Translations under genes and position numbers: made by a program | Notes under the pieces: model-generated | The model's database searches: none | The model's input: the letters and a program-made list of their open reading frames with translations, nothing else | Told to the model about the DNA's origin: nothing | Part shown: one piece after another, positions 17,707 to 26,912 of the stretch | Numbering within the stretch: the first letter of the stretch is position 1 | Layout: each line of letters opens with the position of its first letter | Assembly (NCBI RefSeq): GCF_000219215.1 | Contig: NC_015723.1 | Location: 310,001 to 374,000, forward strand | Origin: Cupriavidus necator N-1 | GTDB lineage: Bacteria; Pseudomonadota; Gammaproteobacteria; Burkholderiales; Burkholderiaceae | DNA length: 64,000 nucleotides | Reading direction: 5' to 3'

Positions 17707-18213
17707 ATGAGCAATCGTCCAGACTTTGCGCTTGCCGCGTGTACGGCATTCGTTCTGATGTCGGGCGCGGTATCCGGCACGGCCGCAACGGCGCGGGCTC
17801 AGACCATGCTGCAGAAGCCCTACGCCTATCCGGCGCGAGGGCAATCGGCGTATCAGCAGACCAATGACGATGGCGCCTGCTACGGCTGGGCCAGACAGCA
17901 GACCGGCATCAATCCGTACCGGGTGGCAAGCACGCCGGTTCCGGTCATCGTGCCCGGTGGTGAGCGTATACGCGGCGCGGCGGGCGGGGCTGCTGCTGGC
18001 GCCGTGGCGGGCGCGATCGGCGGCGACGCAGGCAAGGGCGCCGCGGCGGGCGCGGCAGTCGGAACCATCGCGGGTGGCGTGGCGCATCGCCAGCAACGCC
18101 GCCAGGCCGTTGCCGCCAGTGCACAGGCGCAAGCCAGCAATGACTGGGCCATGACGTCGTACTGGCAAGCCTGGCGGGCCTGCATGACGGGCCGCGGCTA
18201 CTCGGTGCAGTAA
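17707..18213 (+). CDS. exported glycine-zipper protein
   Basis: A 168-residue protein with an N-terminal signal peptide (FALAACTAFVLMSGAVSGTAATARA). The centre, about residues 95-120, is a run of Gly/Ala repeats (GAAGGAAAGAVAGAIGG and a second copy GKGAAAGAAVGTIAGG), the glycine-zipper pattern found in outer-membrane or periplasmic small proteins. The C-terminus has WQAWRACMTGRGYSV, common in this family of hypothetical proteins. AGGAG precedes the ATG. Probably envelope-associated; precise role unknown. Confidence 0.75.
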   Translation: MSNRPDFALAACTAFVLMSGAVSGTAATARAQTMLQKPYAYPARGQSAYQQTNDDGACYGWARQQTGINPYRVASTPVPVIVPGGERIRGAAGGAAAGAVAGAIGGDAGKGAAAGAAVGTIAGGVAHRQQRRQAVAASAQAQASNDWAMTSYWQAWRACMTGRGYSVQ

Positions 18214-18307
18214 GCGCTGTTGTCAGGTGGACCGTGCTGAAATGGCCGGTCCACGGTGGCTCAGTGCGCCAGCCTGTGGAGCCCTGCAATCCTGCAATCG
18301 CGATCCG

Positions 18308-18754
18308 CTACAGAACAGCGCAGGCTTGCGCGCTGGCGGTGACGGTCAGGCTCACTCGCGCATCATTGCGCAACAGCACGCACAGGTAGCCGCCTGTCAA
18401 GTCCTCGGGGCGGGGATCTTCTGGCCACAGGGGCGGAAGCGGCACCGTGGAGGTGTGTTGCGCACCGGCGCCGGCATCGTTCCAGGTGATTGCAATGGGC
18501 CGCTCGGGCTTCTTGCCGAGGAAGCAGAACGAAGGCGCGGATTGCGATTGCCGCAACGAGGGCCCGGTCTCGCAATGGCCGGCGCGCACCGCCAGCACAT
18601 CGTGATCGGTCCGATTGACGGCGACGAGCTTCGTCCATGGCCACGGCTCCTGGAACGGGCTCAAGGTCTCGGCGGTTGGGATTGCGCACCCGGACAGGGC
18701 GCTGGCGGCTGCGACGGCGACGAGGCCCGCAACGATAGGGGAAACAGCATTCAT
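18308..18754 (-). CDS. small hypothetical lipoprotein
   Basis: A 148-residue protein with a lipoprotein signal (VAVAAASALSGCAIPTAET; Cys at about 23). The mature part has four further cysteines and no recognised domain. It is convergent with the glycine-zipper gene and divergent from the small exported protein at 19023. Function not recognised. Confidence 0.65.
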   Translation of the reverse strand: MNAVSPIVAGLVAVAAASALSGCAIPTAETLSPFQEPWPWTKLVAVNRTDHDVLAVRAGHCETGPSLRQSQSAPSFCFLGKKPERPIAITWNDAGAGAQHTSTVPLPPLWPEDPRPEDLTGGYLCVLLRNDARVSLTVTASAQACAVL

Positions 18755-18835
18755 TGGGCTCTGCGGGTCGGGCGAGCCTGGACTACACCCGAGCGATGTA
18801 CGACGGGGAACAGGGTAGGTCGGTCACGCCGTGGG

Positions 18836-18920
18836 GGCTATCAAAGGAATTCGAAAAGCGCCGCCGTACCGAGAGCGGATCCATGCCGCGCACCCGGACT
18901 TTCGAAGTTCTTTGATAGCC
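18836..18920. repeat. long inverted repeat in a divergent intergenic region
   Basis: Left arm 18836-18858 and right arm 18898-18920 share GGCTATCAAAG and TTCGAAA in inverted orientation, matching at about 18 of 23 positions with a 39-base spacer. It lies between the starts of the divergent lipoprotein gene (18754) and the exported protein gene (19023). It could be a paired operator, a cruciform or an RNA hairpin. Confidence 0.55.
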
Positions 18921-19022
18921 GCGACCGGCCCGCTGCCATAAGGTGTGGGCCTCATCGAGACGTGACCGGCTGCGCCGGTGCACGTCGTCGGCATCCGAAT
19001 CCAATCGAAGGAACCTGCAGAC

Positions 19023-19352
19023 ATGATCAACAACTGCCGCCCGGCCGTCCGGGCCTTTGGCATTGCGCTGCTGATCGCGGGCGCCGGGCAAGCATATGCG
19101 CAGCTCCCGCGCGGACTGGAGTCAAAGGGTCTGCGAGATCAGCCCGATGCGTGCGCGCAAGCCGGACTTGCCTCGAAGCCCGCGGTCTGCCGCGCTGCCG
19201 GCGAGCCCGCCAGCAGCAAGTACAACCTTCTGTACGCCGACGCTGCGTCAGCGGACGAAGGCGAGGACGAATCACCATCCCACCGGCACGCGGGACACGC
19301 GCGCGATGACGCCTACCGGGGCGGCCCGCGCAACGAGGCAACCGGCTCTTGA
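19023..19352 (+). CDS. small exported protein, function unknown
   Basis: A 109-residue protein with a signal peptide cleaved near GAGQAYA|QLP. The mature part is short, has three cysteines (QPDACAQ, KPAVCRAA) and an Asp/Glu/His-rich tail (ADEGEDESPSHRHAGHARDD) that could bind metal. ATG at 19023 has AAGGAA upstream. It is the first gene of a run leading into the DUF3302-HlyD-outer membrane factor genes and may be part of the same transcript. No family recognised. Confidence 0.62.
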   Translation: MINNCRPAVRAFGIALLIAGAGQAYAQLPRGLESKGLRDQPDACAQAGLASKPAVCRAAGEPASSKYNLLYADAASADEGEDESPSHRHAGHARDDAYRGGPRNEATGS

Positions 19353-19405
19353 CCGGCCCGTGCATTGTGCAACCGAGCGCCAACGCTCCATCTCAAAAAA
19401 ATTCG

Positions 19406-19900
19406 ATGAAACTGCGCCCCTATCTACTGGCGGGCATCGGCCTGCTGGCATCGAGCGAACCTGCTTTCGCATCCGTACTCAGTGGCAAGGCCCTGGAGAC
19501 CGCGGCCAATGCCATCTCCTGGGTGGTTCTGTTCTTCGTGCCGGTGGCAGGGGTCTACCTGTTCTGGATGCTGCATATCTGGCCCGAGAAGATCGCACAT
19601 CGCAAGCGCCATCCGCAAAAGGAGGCCATCCATTCGCTATGCCTGCTGTCGCTCTTCTTTGGGGGCTTGCTGTGGCCACTGGCCTGGCTCTGGGCGCACA
19701 CGAAACCCGTGTTCTACCGGGCCGCGTACGGCACAGACAAGGCACCGGAAGACGATGACGCGCCAGGCCATGACAAGGTGCCGTCGACGCAGGTAGCTGG
19801 GCATGGAGTCTCTTACGGGCCGAGGAACATCGTCACCTTGCGGGCATCCACGGCGATGGACATCGCCAGCGGCAAGCACGCCGGAAAGGAGCAGATCTGA
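19406..19900 (+). CDS. DUF3302 inner-membrane protein (YiaW/YibI-like)
   Basis: A 164-residue membrane protein. A signal-like segment (MKLRPYLLAGIGLLASSEPAFA) is followed by two transmembrane segments (AISWVVLFFVPVAGVYLFWML, SLCLLSLFFGGLLWPLAWLW) and the family motif HIWPEKIAHRKRHPQKEAIH. In E. coli the DUF3302 genes yiaW and yibI sit beside HlyD-type genes yiaV and yibH, and here too the stop at 19900 abuts the HlyD gene start. ATG at 19406 is preferred over an upstream TTG because the signal begins there. Probably forms part of an export or envelope complex. Confidence 0.82.
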   Translation: MKLRPYLLAGIGLLASSEPAFASVLSGKALETAANAISWVVLFFVPVAGVYLFWMLHIWPEKIAHRKRHPQKEAIHSLCLLSLFFGGLLWPLAWLWAHTKPVFYRAAYGTDKAPEDDDAPGHDKVPSTQVAGHGVSYGPRNIVTLRASTAMDIASGKHAGKEQI

Positions 19901-21079
19901 ATGGATGCGCTGCTGCTTGGTGTCTACGCGCTCGCCGTCTGGCTGATTTTCTTCAAGTTCAGATGGCTGCCTTGGAACACGACGTCGATGGTCATCGTGT
20001 TTACGATTCCCGTGGTTGCGATGACGATGCTGGTCCTTACGCTCAACGTGGTGGCCCCGTCTTCCCATGACGTGCGGGTGGTGGGCAAGGTCCTGCAGGT
20101 GGTGCCACAGGTCCGCGGCCGCATCGTCGAACTGCCGGCCGAAGGCAACCGGCGCTACAAGAAGGGCGATGTCCTGCTGCGGATCGATCCGACTCCCTAT
20201 CAGGCCTCGGTCAGGCAGCTCGAAGGCAGGCTGATGGCCGACGATGCCGCGCTGGCTGAAGCCGAGGCATCGGCGCGCCAGCTCAGCGAATCGGTGCGCG
20301 GCGCGGCTGGACGGGTCAGCACTGTGCAGGCCAGGCTGTCGCTCGCCCGCCAGCGGGCCAAGGAGCATGACGCGCTGCTTGCGGCGGGGGCCGGGTCAAA
20401 GTTCGACCGGGAAGATGCACTGACCCGCCAGCGTGAACTGGAAGGCGAGCTGGTCAGCGCGCAGGCCACCGAGGATGAGGCCCGGCAGAAGCTGTCGGCC
20501 AGAAGCCAGGGGGAGTTTGCCGCCATTGCAACGGCACGCGCGAAGCGGGCGGAAACCGAAGTCATGCTCGAGAACGCCCGATGGGAGCTTGAGCAGACCG
20601 TCTACCGGGCGCCCTCCGATGGCAAGGTCGTGAACCTGCAGGTGCGCGTGGGCACCATGCTCGTGCCGTTCCCGTTCTCGCCGGCGTTCAGTTTTGTCGA
20701 GGATTCGCAGGAGGTTGTTGCCTTCTACAACCAGAACGAGCTTTACAACGTCAAGGAGGGCGATCGCGCCGAGATCTATCTGCCGACGAATCCGGGCGAG
20801 ATCATCAAGGCGAAAGTCAATTCGATCGTCTGGGCACAATCGCAAGGCCAGATTGCGCAGGGCGGCATGATCCCGAACACCGGGGCCACCGAGGTGGTGC
20901 CGAACCGGTTCGCGGTCAAGCTCGATCTGCGCGACCAATCTAGCGGGCTGATGCTTCCGGTTGGGGCAGTCGGAGCGGGCGCGATCTATACGGAGCATAT
21001 GGAGATGTTTCACATTATCCGCATGGTCTTCCTGCGCGTCAGTTCCAAGCTGAACTACCTGGTGTTCAAGCTTCACTAG
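19901..21079 (+). CDS. HlyD-family membrane fusion/adaptor protein (YiaV/YibH-like)
   Basis: A 392-residue periplasmic adaptor anchored by two N-terminal hydrophobic segments. It has the split biotinyl-lipoyl motif (VVPQVRGRIVELPAEGNRRYKKGDVLLRIDPTPY near 70-105 and the returning half YRAPSDGKVVNLQVRVGTML near 240), separated by a long coiled-coil hairpin rich in Ala, Glu, Arg and Gln. It starts one base after the DUF3302 stop, with GGAG 8 bases before the ATG. Followed 44 bases later by an outer-membrane factor gene. No RND, MFS or ABC pump gene is in the run, so the energised partner is missing or is encoded elsewhere. Confidence 0.9.
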   Translation: MDALLLGVYALAVWLIFFKFRWLPWNTTSMVIVFTIPVVAMTMLVLTLNVVAPSSHDVRVVGKVLQVVPQVRGRIVELPAEGNRRYKKGDVLLRIDPTPYQASVRQLEGRLMADDAALAEAEASARQLSESVRGAAGRVSTVQARLSLARQRAKEHDALLAAGAGSKFDREDALTRQRELEGELVSAQATEDEARQKLSARSQGEFAAIATARAKRAETEVMLENARWELEQTVYRAPSDGKVVNLQVRVGTMLVPFPFSPAFSFVEDSQEVVAFYNQNELYNVKEGDRAEIYLPTNPGEIIKAKVNSIVWAQSQGQIAQGGMIPNTGATEVVPNRFAVKLDLRDQSSGLMLPVGAVGAGAIYTEHMEMFHIIRMVFLRVSSKLNYLVFKLH

Positions 21080-21123
21080 GCTCACTCGATTCGATTTGCC
21101 AGAGATTTGGAAGAGGGAAGTCC

Positions 21124-22509
21124 GTGTCGTCGTTTCAACTGAAGAAGACCTTGCTGCTGGCGCTTCCGGTCGCCATGCTTTGCGGCTGCGCCCTGCAGAC
21201 ACCGCCCGAGGGCGCGGCCCTTCGACGCCAGGCCGTGCCGGCGCTCGAAGGACAGGCCACGTGGGCGAACGCGGCAACGGCCGGCGCCGCCGCAAATGGC
21301 TGGCTCGCGACCTTCGACGATGCCGAGCTGCAGCGGCTGGTGCGGGAGGCCATTGCGTACAACGGCGATCTCCGGCTGGCCGCGGTGCGCGTGCATCAGG
21401 CGCAGGCGCTGGTCGCCATCCAGCGCAGCGGTATGCTCCCGAGCGCAGGCGTGAAGGGCAGGGCGGGCAATTCGGAAACGCAGATCCTATCGATCGGCGC
21501 GAGCTGGGAGATCGACCTCTGGGGACGCATCCGCGCCCAGTCGCGCGCTGCGGAATCGCAATATGCGGCCACGAGGGACGATTATCTCTGGGCCCAGCGC
21601 GTGGTCGCGGCGACCACTGCCAGGGCATGGTTCACGCTGATCCAGAACGCGACGCTGGAGGATCGACTGCGGCAGATCGCCGCCATTCAGGATGAACTGG
21701 TGCGGATCACCGGCCAGCGCGTCGAGATCGGGATAGCACCGGAGACCGAGCTGCTGGAAGCGCGGAATGCGCTCCGCGCGCAACGCGACGCAATCGGGAA
21801 AGCCGAACTGGCCAGAAGCCAGGCCGCGCAAGCGCTGGAACTGCTGCTGGGCCGCTATCCCGCCGGAGAAATCGCGACCGGGCCGGAACTGCCGGCCATG
21901 CCCCCGGCCCCGGCTGCGGGCTTGCCGGCGAACCTGGTCGAGCGTCGGCCCGACCTGACGGCGTCGGCGCACCGTGTTGCGGCGGCCTTCGATATGCGGC
22001 AGTCGGCGGAGGCAGCGCGCCTGCCGGGCATTTCCATCAGCGCAGCCATCACCGGCATCCGGAGCGACGTGTTCCTGCTCAACCAGGCCGGCAGCCCGAT
22101 CAAGGGACTCAGTGGTTCGTTCTTCGCACCGATCTTCACGGGTGGAGAGCTCAAGGCCAGGGCGGACTACTACAGCGCCGAAGAGAAAGCCGCCCTGATC
22201 GCCTATGGCAACACCGCGCTGCAGGCACTGAGCGAGGTGGAGGCGGGACTGCAGGCCGAATCCGGTTATGACGAGCGCACCAGGCAACTGCGGGAGCGGG
22301 TGGATGAAAGCCGTGGACTGGTGCTGCGAGAGGAGGCGCGCGCGGGTATCGGCGCCTCGGATACGCGGAGCGTGCTGAAGCAGCGGCAGGCACTCGTGGC
22401 CGCCGAGATGGATCTTATCAACGTGCAGGCCAACCATCTTAACCAGCGCATTGCGCTATTGTTGGCGTTGGGTGGTGATTGGAAGGACGAGGCGGGTGCC
22501 GGTGCATGA
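21124..22509 (+). CDS. RND-type outer-membrane factor lipoprotein (NodT/OprM family)
   Basis: A 461-residue TolC-like outer-membrane channel. The lipoprotein signal ends LCGC (Cys about 21). The two repeated halves typical of the OEP fold are visible, with SIGASWEIDLWGRIRAQ near 120, ERRPDLTASAHRVAAA near 275 and ALSEVEAGLQA near 370. The start is GTG at 21124, after GAGGGAAG. Expected to dock with the HlyD adaptor encoded just upstream to export small molecules across the envelope. Substrate unknown. Confidence 0.92.
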   Translation: MSSFQLKKTLLLALPVAMLCGCALQTPPEGAALRRQAVPALEGQATWANAATAGAAANGWLATFDDAELQRLVREAIAYNGDLRLAAVRVHQAQALVAIQRSGMLPSAGVKGRAGNSETQILSIGASWEIDLWGRIRAQSRAAESQYAATRDDYLWAQRVVAATTARAWFTLIQNATLEDRLRQIAAIQDELVRITGQRVEIGIAPETELLEARNALRAQRDAIGKAELARSQAAQALELLLGRYPAGEIATGPELPAMPPAPAAGLPANLVERRPDLTASAHRVAAAFDMRQSAEAARLPGISISAAITGIRSDVFLLNQAGSPIKGLSGSFFAPIFTGGELKARADYYSAEEKAALIAYGNTALQALSEVEAGLQAESGYDERTRQLRERVDESRGLVLREEARAGIGASDTRSVLKQRQALVAAEMDLINVQANHLNQRIALLLALGGDWKDEAGAGA

Positions 22510-22729
22510 AGGGCTCGTGCTTGCCTCCAGACGAAAATTCTTGCACCAGAGGATGGGCCGGGGCCTGGCTGTAGCCGAACGAAGTCGGCCGCGATATTTT
22601 CCCAAGCGCTTGCCGAAGCCATGACTGCGGTGAAGAGAAATCGTTGAGCAAATTTCAACGCCACGGACATTCGCACCTCGCATTCCGAGGCGATGGCGCG
22701 CACGCACTGACGGACGTCTCTACGATCGG

Positions 22730-22878
22730 GCTTGCCCACGTCGGGGTGCTGGCCATCAGCCCCCATCTCTACACGAGTGTTGGCTACGATTCGCTCAACG
22801 ACTTTGCACCGGGTCGCGCAGATCAGTGAGTACGAGAAAATCCTGTTGATCAACACCGCCCCATACGTGGACAAGTAG
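22730..22878 (+). pseudogene. fragment of a Bug-family (TctC) periplasmic receptor gene
   Basis: The frame reads LAHVGVLAISPHLYTSVGYD then SLNDFAP, the pattern of tripartite tricarboxylate receptors around residues 100-125. After FAP one base must be removed for the sequence to continue as VAQISEYEKILLINTAPYVDK before a stop. Only about 50 residues of a roughly 320-residue protein remain. This is the only content seen in the 381 bases between the outer-membrane factor and the hydrolase gene. Confidence 0.55.
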
Positions 22879-22890
22879 AGTCGGCAGTGG

Positions 22891-23589
22891 CTACGCCTTG
22901 ATGGCCTCGCTTGCAGCCTCGTCGATCAAGGCCGCGACGTCTGCTGCCTTGGACGCCAGCGAAGCATGGCTTGCCGCCAGAGTCACGACTTTCCTGGCAT
23001 TGAGCCGGGCCGCCATCTTCTGCTGGTTCTCCGGGGCGATCATCCGGTCTTCGCTGGAGACCTGGTACCAGGACGGCTTTTTCTTCCACGCCGGCGCAGT
23101 GATGGTATCGCCAAAGGTGCTGGCAAGCGGCGCCTTCTGCGTCACCGCCATCACCAGGGCTTCGTCGGGCGAAAGATCCCGGCAGAAGCTCTCGTGGAAC
23201 TTGTCGGGGTTGAGCCACAGGTAGCCATCGCTGTCGGGCACCAGGTTCGGCGCTGCGGCAGGAAGATGCTGCTGCGTGATTGCGCCGGGGCTCTCTCCCG
23301 CGTCGGGAGCAAAGGCGGCGATATAGACAAGCCCGATCACATTCGGCTGGTCACCCACCTGGGTAATCACGGCGCCGCCGTATGAATGCCCCACCAGCAG
23401 GACAGGGCCTGCCTGCTGGGCAATCATCTTGCGGGTACGCTCGGCATCGTCAGCCAGCGAAGTCAACGGGAGCTCCACGGCGCGCAGGGACGTATAGCCC
23501 TTGCGTGCCAGCTCAATGATGACGTTGCGCCAATGCGCGGCGCCGCCCCAGAACCCGTGCACCAACACAACCGTAGGCTTGTTGCTCAT
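22891..23589 (-). CDS. alpha/beta hydrolase
   Basis: A 232-residue alpha/beta-fold hydrolase of the esterase/methyl-esterase-like group. The oxyanion motif is VLVHGFWGGAAHW near residue 9, the nucleophile elbow GHSYGGAVI near 67 (Ser about 69), and the late histidine in LAASHASLASKA. No signal peptide is convincing, so it is cytoplasmic. AGGAG lies upstream of the ATG at 23589. Substrate unknown. Confidence 0.88.
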   Translation of the reverse strand: MSNKPTVVLVHGFWGGAAHWRNVIIELARKGYTSLRAVELPLTSLADDAERTRKMIAQQAGPVLLVGHSYGGAVITQVGDQPNVIGLVYIAAFAPDAGESPGAITQQHLPAAAPNLVPDSDGYLWLNPDKFHESFCRDLSPDEALVMAVTQKAPLASTFGDTITAPAWKKKPSWYQVSSEDRMIAPENQQKMAARLNARKVVTLAASHASLASKAADVAALIDEAASEAIKA

Positions 23590-23810
23590 GACCTGGACTC
23601 CTGTTCGTGGATGAATACGGCTCGCCGATCATGGCGGCACGCCGTGGGTCTTTCGGCGGCGCGGCCCGTGCTTCAACCGATGCCACGAAGGCTCGGCCTG
23701 GCGCCCCATACGACTATAGAAACAATGGCGCAGCGGAGCGAGCCATGATCGCGAGCCTTGACGTATGCGGAATACGGCGCCCCTGGCAGGGGGTAGCTCA
23801 TGATGGCCTG

Positions 23811-24782
23811 TCAGGCGGCAGCGATTGCCGTGGGCTGGGTCTCCCGTACCGCGGCCAGTGTCTGGCGGATACCCTCGACATATGGTGTCTTGCGAATTGG
23901 CCCGACCAGCCGCTGCAGCGCGGAGTCGTCCATGACCAGCGGGTCCGTCATCAGGTAATGCATCTCGACCAGCTCGCGCATGAACGGGTTGAACAGGCCC
24001 AGCAGGCGCAGCATCGTCTTGCCGGCGACGCGCAGTTTCAGCGTGCGCCCGGTCTGCCGTTCCATTTCCGAGACCAGCTCGCGCTGCGTCGTGACACCGG
24101 CGCCCGCCAGGTGCCAGATCTTGCCGAAGGCCGCCGGCGTGTCGATCAGCCGCGCCACCACTGGCCCCACGTCGGGCACATAGACGAATTCGTGCGGCTG
24201 GTCGAGGAGCCCGATCATGTCAGCCGTGCCACCATTCACGGCCGCCTGCGCGGCGCGGTGCAGCAGGCTGGCTTGCACGCCCGGGCCATAGAAGTCAGGC
24301 AGCCGCAGCACCGTGGCGCGGATCCGCCCGCTGGCATCGGCCTGCATCAGCAGATCCTCCTGGGCCTTGCGCATGCGGCCTTTGAACGTGTGCGGCTCGC
24401 GCGGATGGTCTTCGCGGACCGGGTTGCCGGTCTGGACCCGGCCGTAGGGATAGACGGTGCCGATCAGGATGAAGTACTTGACGCCAGCGGCCACGGCGCC
24501 ATCCAGGGTCTTGCGCATCAACTCGGGGTGCAGCTGGAACTGCCAGTAGTTGACGCCGACCATGTAGATCAGCGTCTCGATGCCGCTGGCGGCGGCTTGC
24601 ACCGACTCGGGCGAATCGGGATTCCAGGTGACGACCTCGGCGAGCGGGTCCGTCCCGAAGGCTGTGCGCAGGCTGCCCGCGCTGCGGCCGACCACGCGAT
24701 AGGGCCGGCCCTTGCTGCGCAGCGCGGCGGCCACGCTTTGCCCGATCGCGCCGGCTGCGCCGAAAAGAGCGACTTTGGACAT
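23811..24782 (-). CDS. NAD(P)-dependent epimerase/dehydratase-like oxidoreductase
   Basis: A 323-residue extended short-chain dehydrogenase. The Rossmann motif is GAAGAIGQSVAAAL near residue 8; VGVNYWQFQLHPELMR and YFILIGTVYPYG follow, and the region RVQTGNPVREDHPREPHTFKG resembles the NAD-dependent epimerase active-site neighbourhood, though the YxxxK pair is not clear. AAGGAG precedes ATG at 24782. Divergent from a LysR gene 114 bases away, which probably regulates it. Confidence 0.82.
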   Translation of the reverse strand: MSKVALFGAAGAIGQSVAAALRSKGRPYRVVGRSAGSLRTAFGTDPLAEVVTWNPDSPESVQAAASGIETLIYMVGVNYWQFQLHPELMRKTLDGAVAAGVKYFILIGTVYPYGRVQTGNPVREDHPREPHTFKGRMRKAQEDLLMQADASGRIRATVLRLPDFYGPGVQASLLHRAAQAAVNGGTADMIGLLDQPHEFVYVPDVGPVVARLIDTPAAFGKIWHLAGAGVTTQRELVSEMERQTGRTLKLRVAGKTMLRLLGLFNPFMRELVEMHYLMTDPLVMDDSALQRLVGPIRKTPYVEGIRQTLAAVRETQPTAIAAA

Positions 24783-24896
24783 GACGAATCTCCTTTTGAG
24801 TTGGCACCAGTGCTGAAAGCGGCTTCAGTCTGCAAGCTCGTGGGCTAAAAGGAAATTGCCTATAATCGGCTGGTCACTATAAATAAATGCATAGCC

Positions 24897-25793
24897 ATGC
24901 CCAAGCGCGAACCAGACTGGGAGTGGTACCGGGCCTTCCTTCATGTGCTGGAGACCGGCTCGCTGTCCGCAGCCGGGCGGGCAATGGGCCTGACGCAGCC
25001 GACCGTCGGCCGGCATATCGACAGTCTCGAAGCCGCCCTCGGGCTGAAGCTGTTCACCCGCTCATTCGACGGATTCGCGCCGACCGACGCGGCGCATGAG
25101 CTGAAGCCCTATGCCGCTGGCATTGCCGCGACGGCCGCGGCGATGCGGCGGGTTGCCAGCGGCCACGGAGCGGGCGTGCGTGGCACGGTGCGCCTGTCGG
25201 CAAGCGAAGTCATCGGCGTCGAAGTGTTGCCGCCGATACTGGCGGCGCTGCACAACGAGCATCCGGAACTGGAAATCGAACTGGTGCTGTCGAACCAGGC
25301 CGACGACCTGCTGCGCCGCGACGCGGATATCGCGGTCCGGATGTTCCGGCCCGAGCAGGCAGCGCTGGTGGCCACGCGCGTCGGCGGGATCGAACTGGGT
25401 CTGCATGCCCACGAAAGTTATCTGGCATCCCATGGCGTGCCGAAGTCGCTGGCGGATCTGTCCCGTTTTGCGGCGATCGGCTTCGATCAGGAGAACGCCT
25501 TTATCCGCCGCTTGCAGGCCAGGTTCAAGGCCTTCTCGCGCGACGCCCTGGCTTTCCGTGCCGATAGCGACCTGGCCCAGCTGGGCGCGATACGCGCGGG
25601 ATTTGGCATCGGCGTGTGCCAGTCAGCGCTGGCGGCGCGGGACCCGCGGCTGGTCAGGGTTCTGCCCAGCCAGTTCTCGATGACCATGGATACCTGGGTG
25701 GCGATGCACGAGGACCTGCGCGAGAGCGCGCGATGCGCGGTGACGTTTGCCGCGCTGGCTGCGGGGCTGCGCGCCTACGCCGAAGGGGCGTAG
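24897..25793 (+). CDS. LysR family transcriptional regulator
   Basis: A 298-residue regulator with N-terminal winged helix (FLHVLETGSLSAAGRAMGLTQPTVGRHIDSLEAALG) and effector domain (GTVRLSASEVIGVEVLPPIL, ADIAVRMFRPEQ). Short intergenic DNA shared with the divergent oxidoreductase contains TATAAT at 24861, a likely -10 box for this gene although no good -35 is present. LysR proteins commonly control the divergent gene, so the epimerase-like gene is the presumed target. Confidence 0.88.
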   Translation: MPKREPDWEWYRAFLHVLETGSLSAAGRAMGLTQPTVGRHIDSLEAALGLKLFTRSFDGFAPTDAAHELKPYAAGIAATAAAMRRVASGHGAGVRGTVRLSASEVIGVEVLPPILAALHNEHPELEIELVLSNQADDLLRRDADIAVRMFRPEQAALVATRVGGIELGLHAHESYLASHGVPKSLADLSRFAAIGFDQENAFIRRLQARFKAFSRDALAFRADSDLAQLGAIRAGFGIGVCQSALAARDPRLVRVLPSQFSMTMDTWVAMHEDLRESARCAVTFAALAAGLRAYAEGA

Positions 25794-25807
25794 GCGCATC
25801 GGCAAGC

Positions 25808-26827
25808 TCAGCCAGCGTTCTCCTGCGCCGCGTCGTATTGCCCCAGGCAGGCCATGGCATTCAGCCGTGAGCGCTGCAGCAGCGCCCGTTGCGCTTGCGC
25901 CGCGTTGGCGGCATCGCCACGCCAGGCTAGCAGGGGCGGTTCCTGTAAGGCGCGCCCGTAGGAGAAGGACAGCCGCCAGGGCAGCGGGGCAAGCCGGTTC
26001 ATGGCGTCCAGATTGACGGTGGCCTCGGTGGGAGTCTGGCCGCCGGACAGGAAGAAGATGCCCGGCACCGCTGCCGGCACCGTGCGCTTGAGCACCTGGA
26101 CGGTCTGCATGGCGACCTCGGCCGGCGGCGCGTGCCCGGCGTCCTTGCCGGGCAGCACCATGCTTGGCTTCAGCAGCATGTGTTCCAGCACCACCGCATG
26201 CCGGTGCAAGGCATGAAAGACTGCATGCAGCACGGCCTCGGTGACCTCGGCACAACGGGCCATGGAGTGTGCGCCATCCATCAGCACCTCGGGCTCGACG
26301 ATGGGTACCACGCCCGCTTCCTGGCAGATCGCGGCATAGCGCGCCAGTGCTTCCGCATTGGCCTGCACGGCAGCCCACCCCGGCAACTTGTCCGACACGT
26401 TGTAGACCGCACGCCACTTGGCAAAGCGCGCGCCCTGCTGGCGATAGCCGGCAAGCCGCTTGGCCAGCCCGTCGAGACCTTCGGTGACCTCGTCCCCGGG
26501 TGCCAGGGCCAGCGCGATCTTGCCCTTGTCCACCTTGATGCCGGGCACGATGCCCTGGCGCGCCGCCAGTTCCGGCAGCGGCGTGCCATCGTCGGCTCGC
26601 TGGCCCAGGGTTTCCTCGTACAGGATCACGCCGCTGATGAACTCGCCAAGACCCGGGGTCGACAAGAGCAGGTTGCGCCACGCGCGGCGGTTTTCCTCGC
26701 TCGACTCCACCCCGATGCGTTCGAACCGCTTGGCGATGGTCGGGCCGCTCTCGTCGGCTGCCAGCAACCCTCTGCCCGCTTGTGCCAGGGCGTCCACGGT
26801 GGCTTGCAGTTCGCTTTTTCTGTCCAT
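25808..26827 (-). CDS. class I fructose-bisphosphate aldolase
   Basis: A 339-residue glycolytic/gluconeogenic aldolase of the animal-type class I family. Key marks are GRGLLAADESGPTIAKRF near 20, RNLLLSTPGLGEFISGVILYEETL, KWRAVYNV, the Schiff-base lysine in VLEHMLLKPSMVLPG near 210, and FLSGGQTPTEATVNLDAM near 255. ATG at 26827 with GGAG upstream replaces a longer frame. It splits fructose 1,6-bisphosphate into two triose phosphates and needs no metal. The gene stands alone between a LysR gene and DUF3175. Confidence 0.93.
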   Translation of the reverse strand: MDRKSELQATVDALAQAGRGLLAADESGPTIAKRFERIGVESSEENRRAWRNLLLSTPGLGEFISGVILYEETLGQRADDGTPLPELAARQGIVPGIKVDKGKIALALAPGDEVTEGLDGLAKRLAGYRQQGARFAKWRAVYNVSDKLPGWAAVQANAEALARYAAICQEAGVVPIVEPEVLMDGAHSMARCAEVTEAVLHAVFHALHRHAVVLEHMLLKPSMVLPGKDAGHAPPAEVAMQTVQVLKRTVPAAVPGIFFLSGGQTPTEATVNLDAMNRLAPLPWRLSFSYGRALQEPPLLAWRGDAANAAQAQRALLQRSRLNAMACLGQYDAAQENAG

Positions 26828-26912
26828 GATCAGGCTCCGTGCAGGTGACATAGGAACAAGCATTGGCGCGAAAATGCCGTCGCGCAAGCAAGGCGGGGCG
26901 CGCAGTGCCCGC

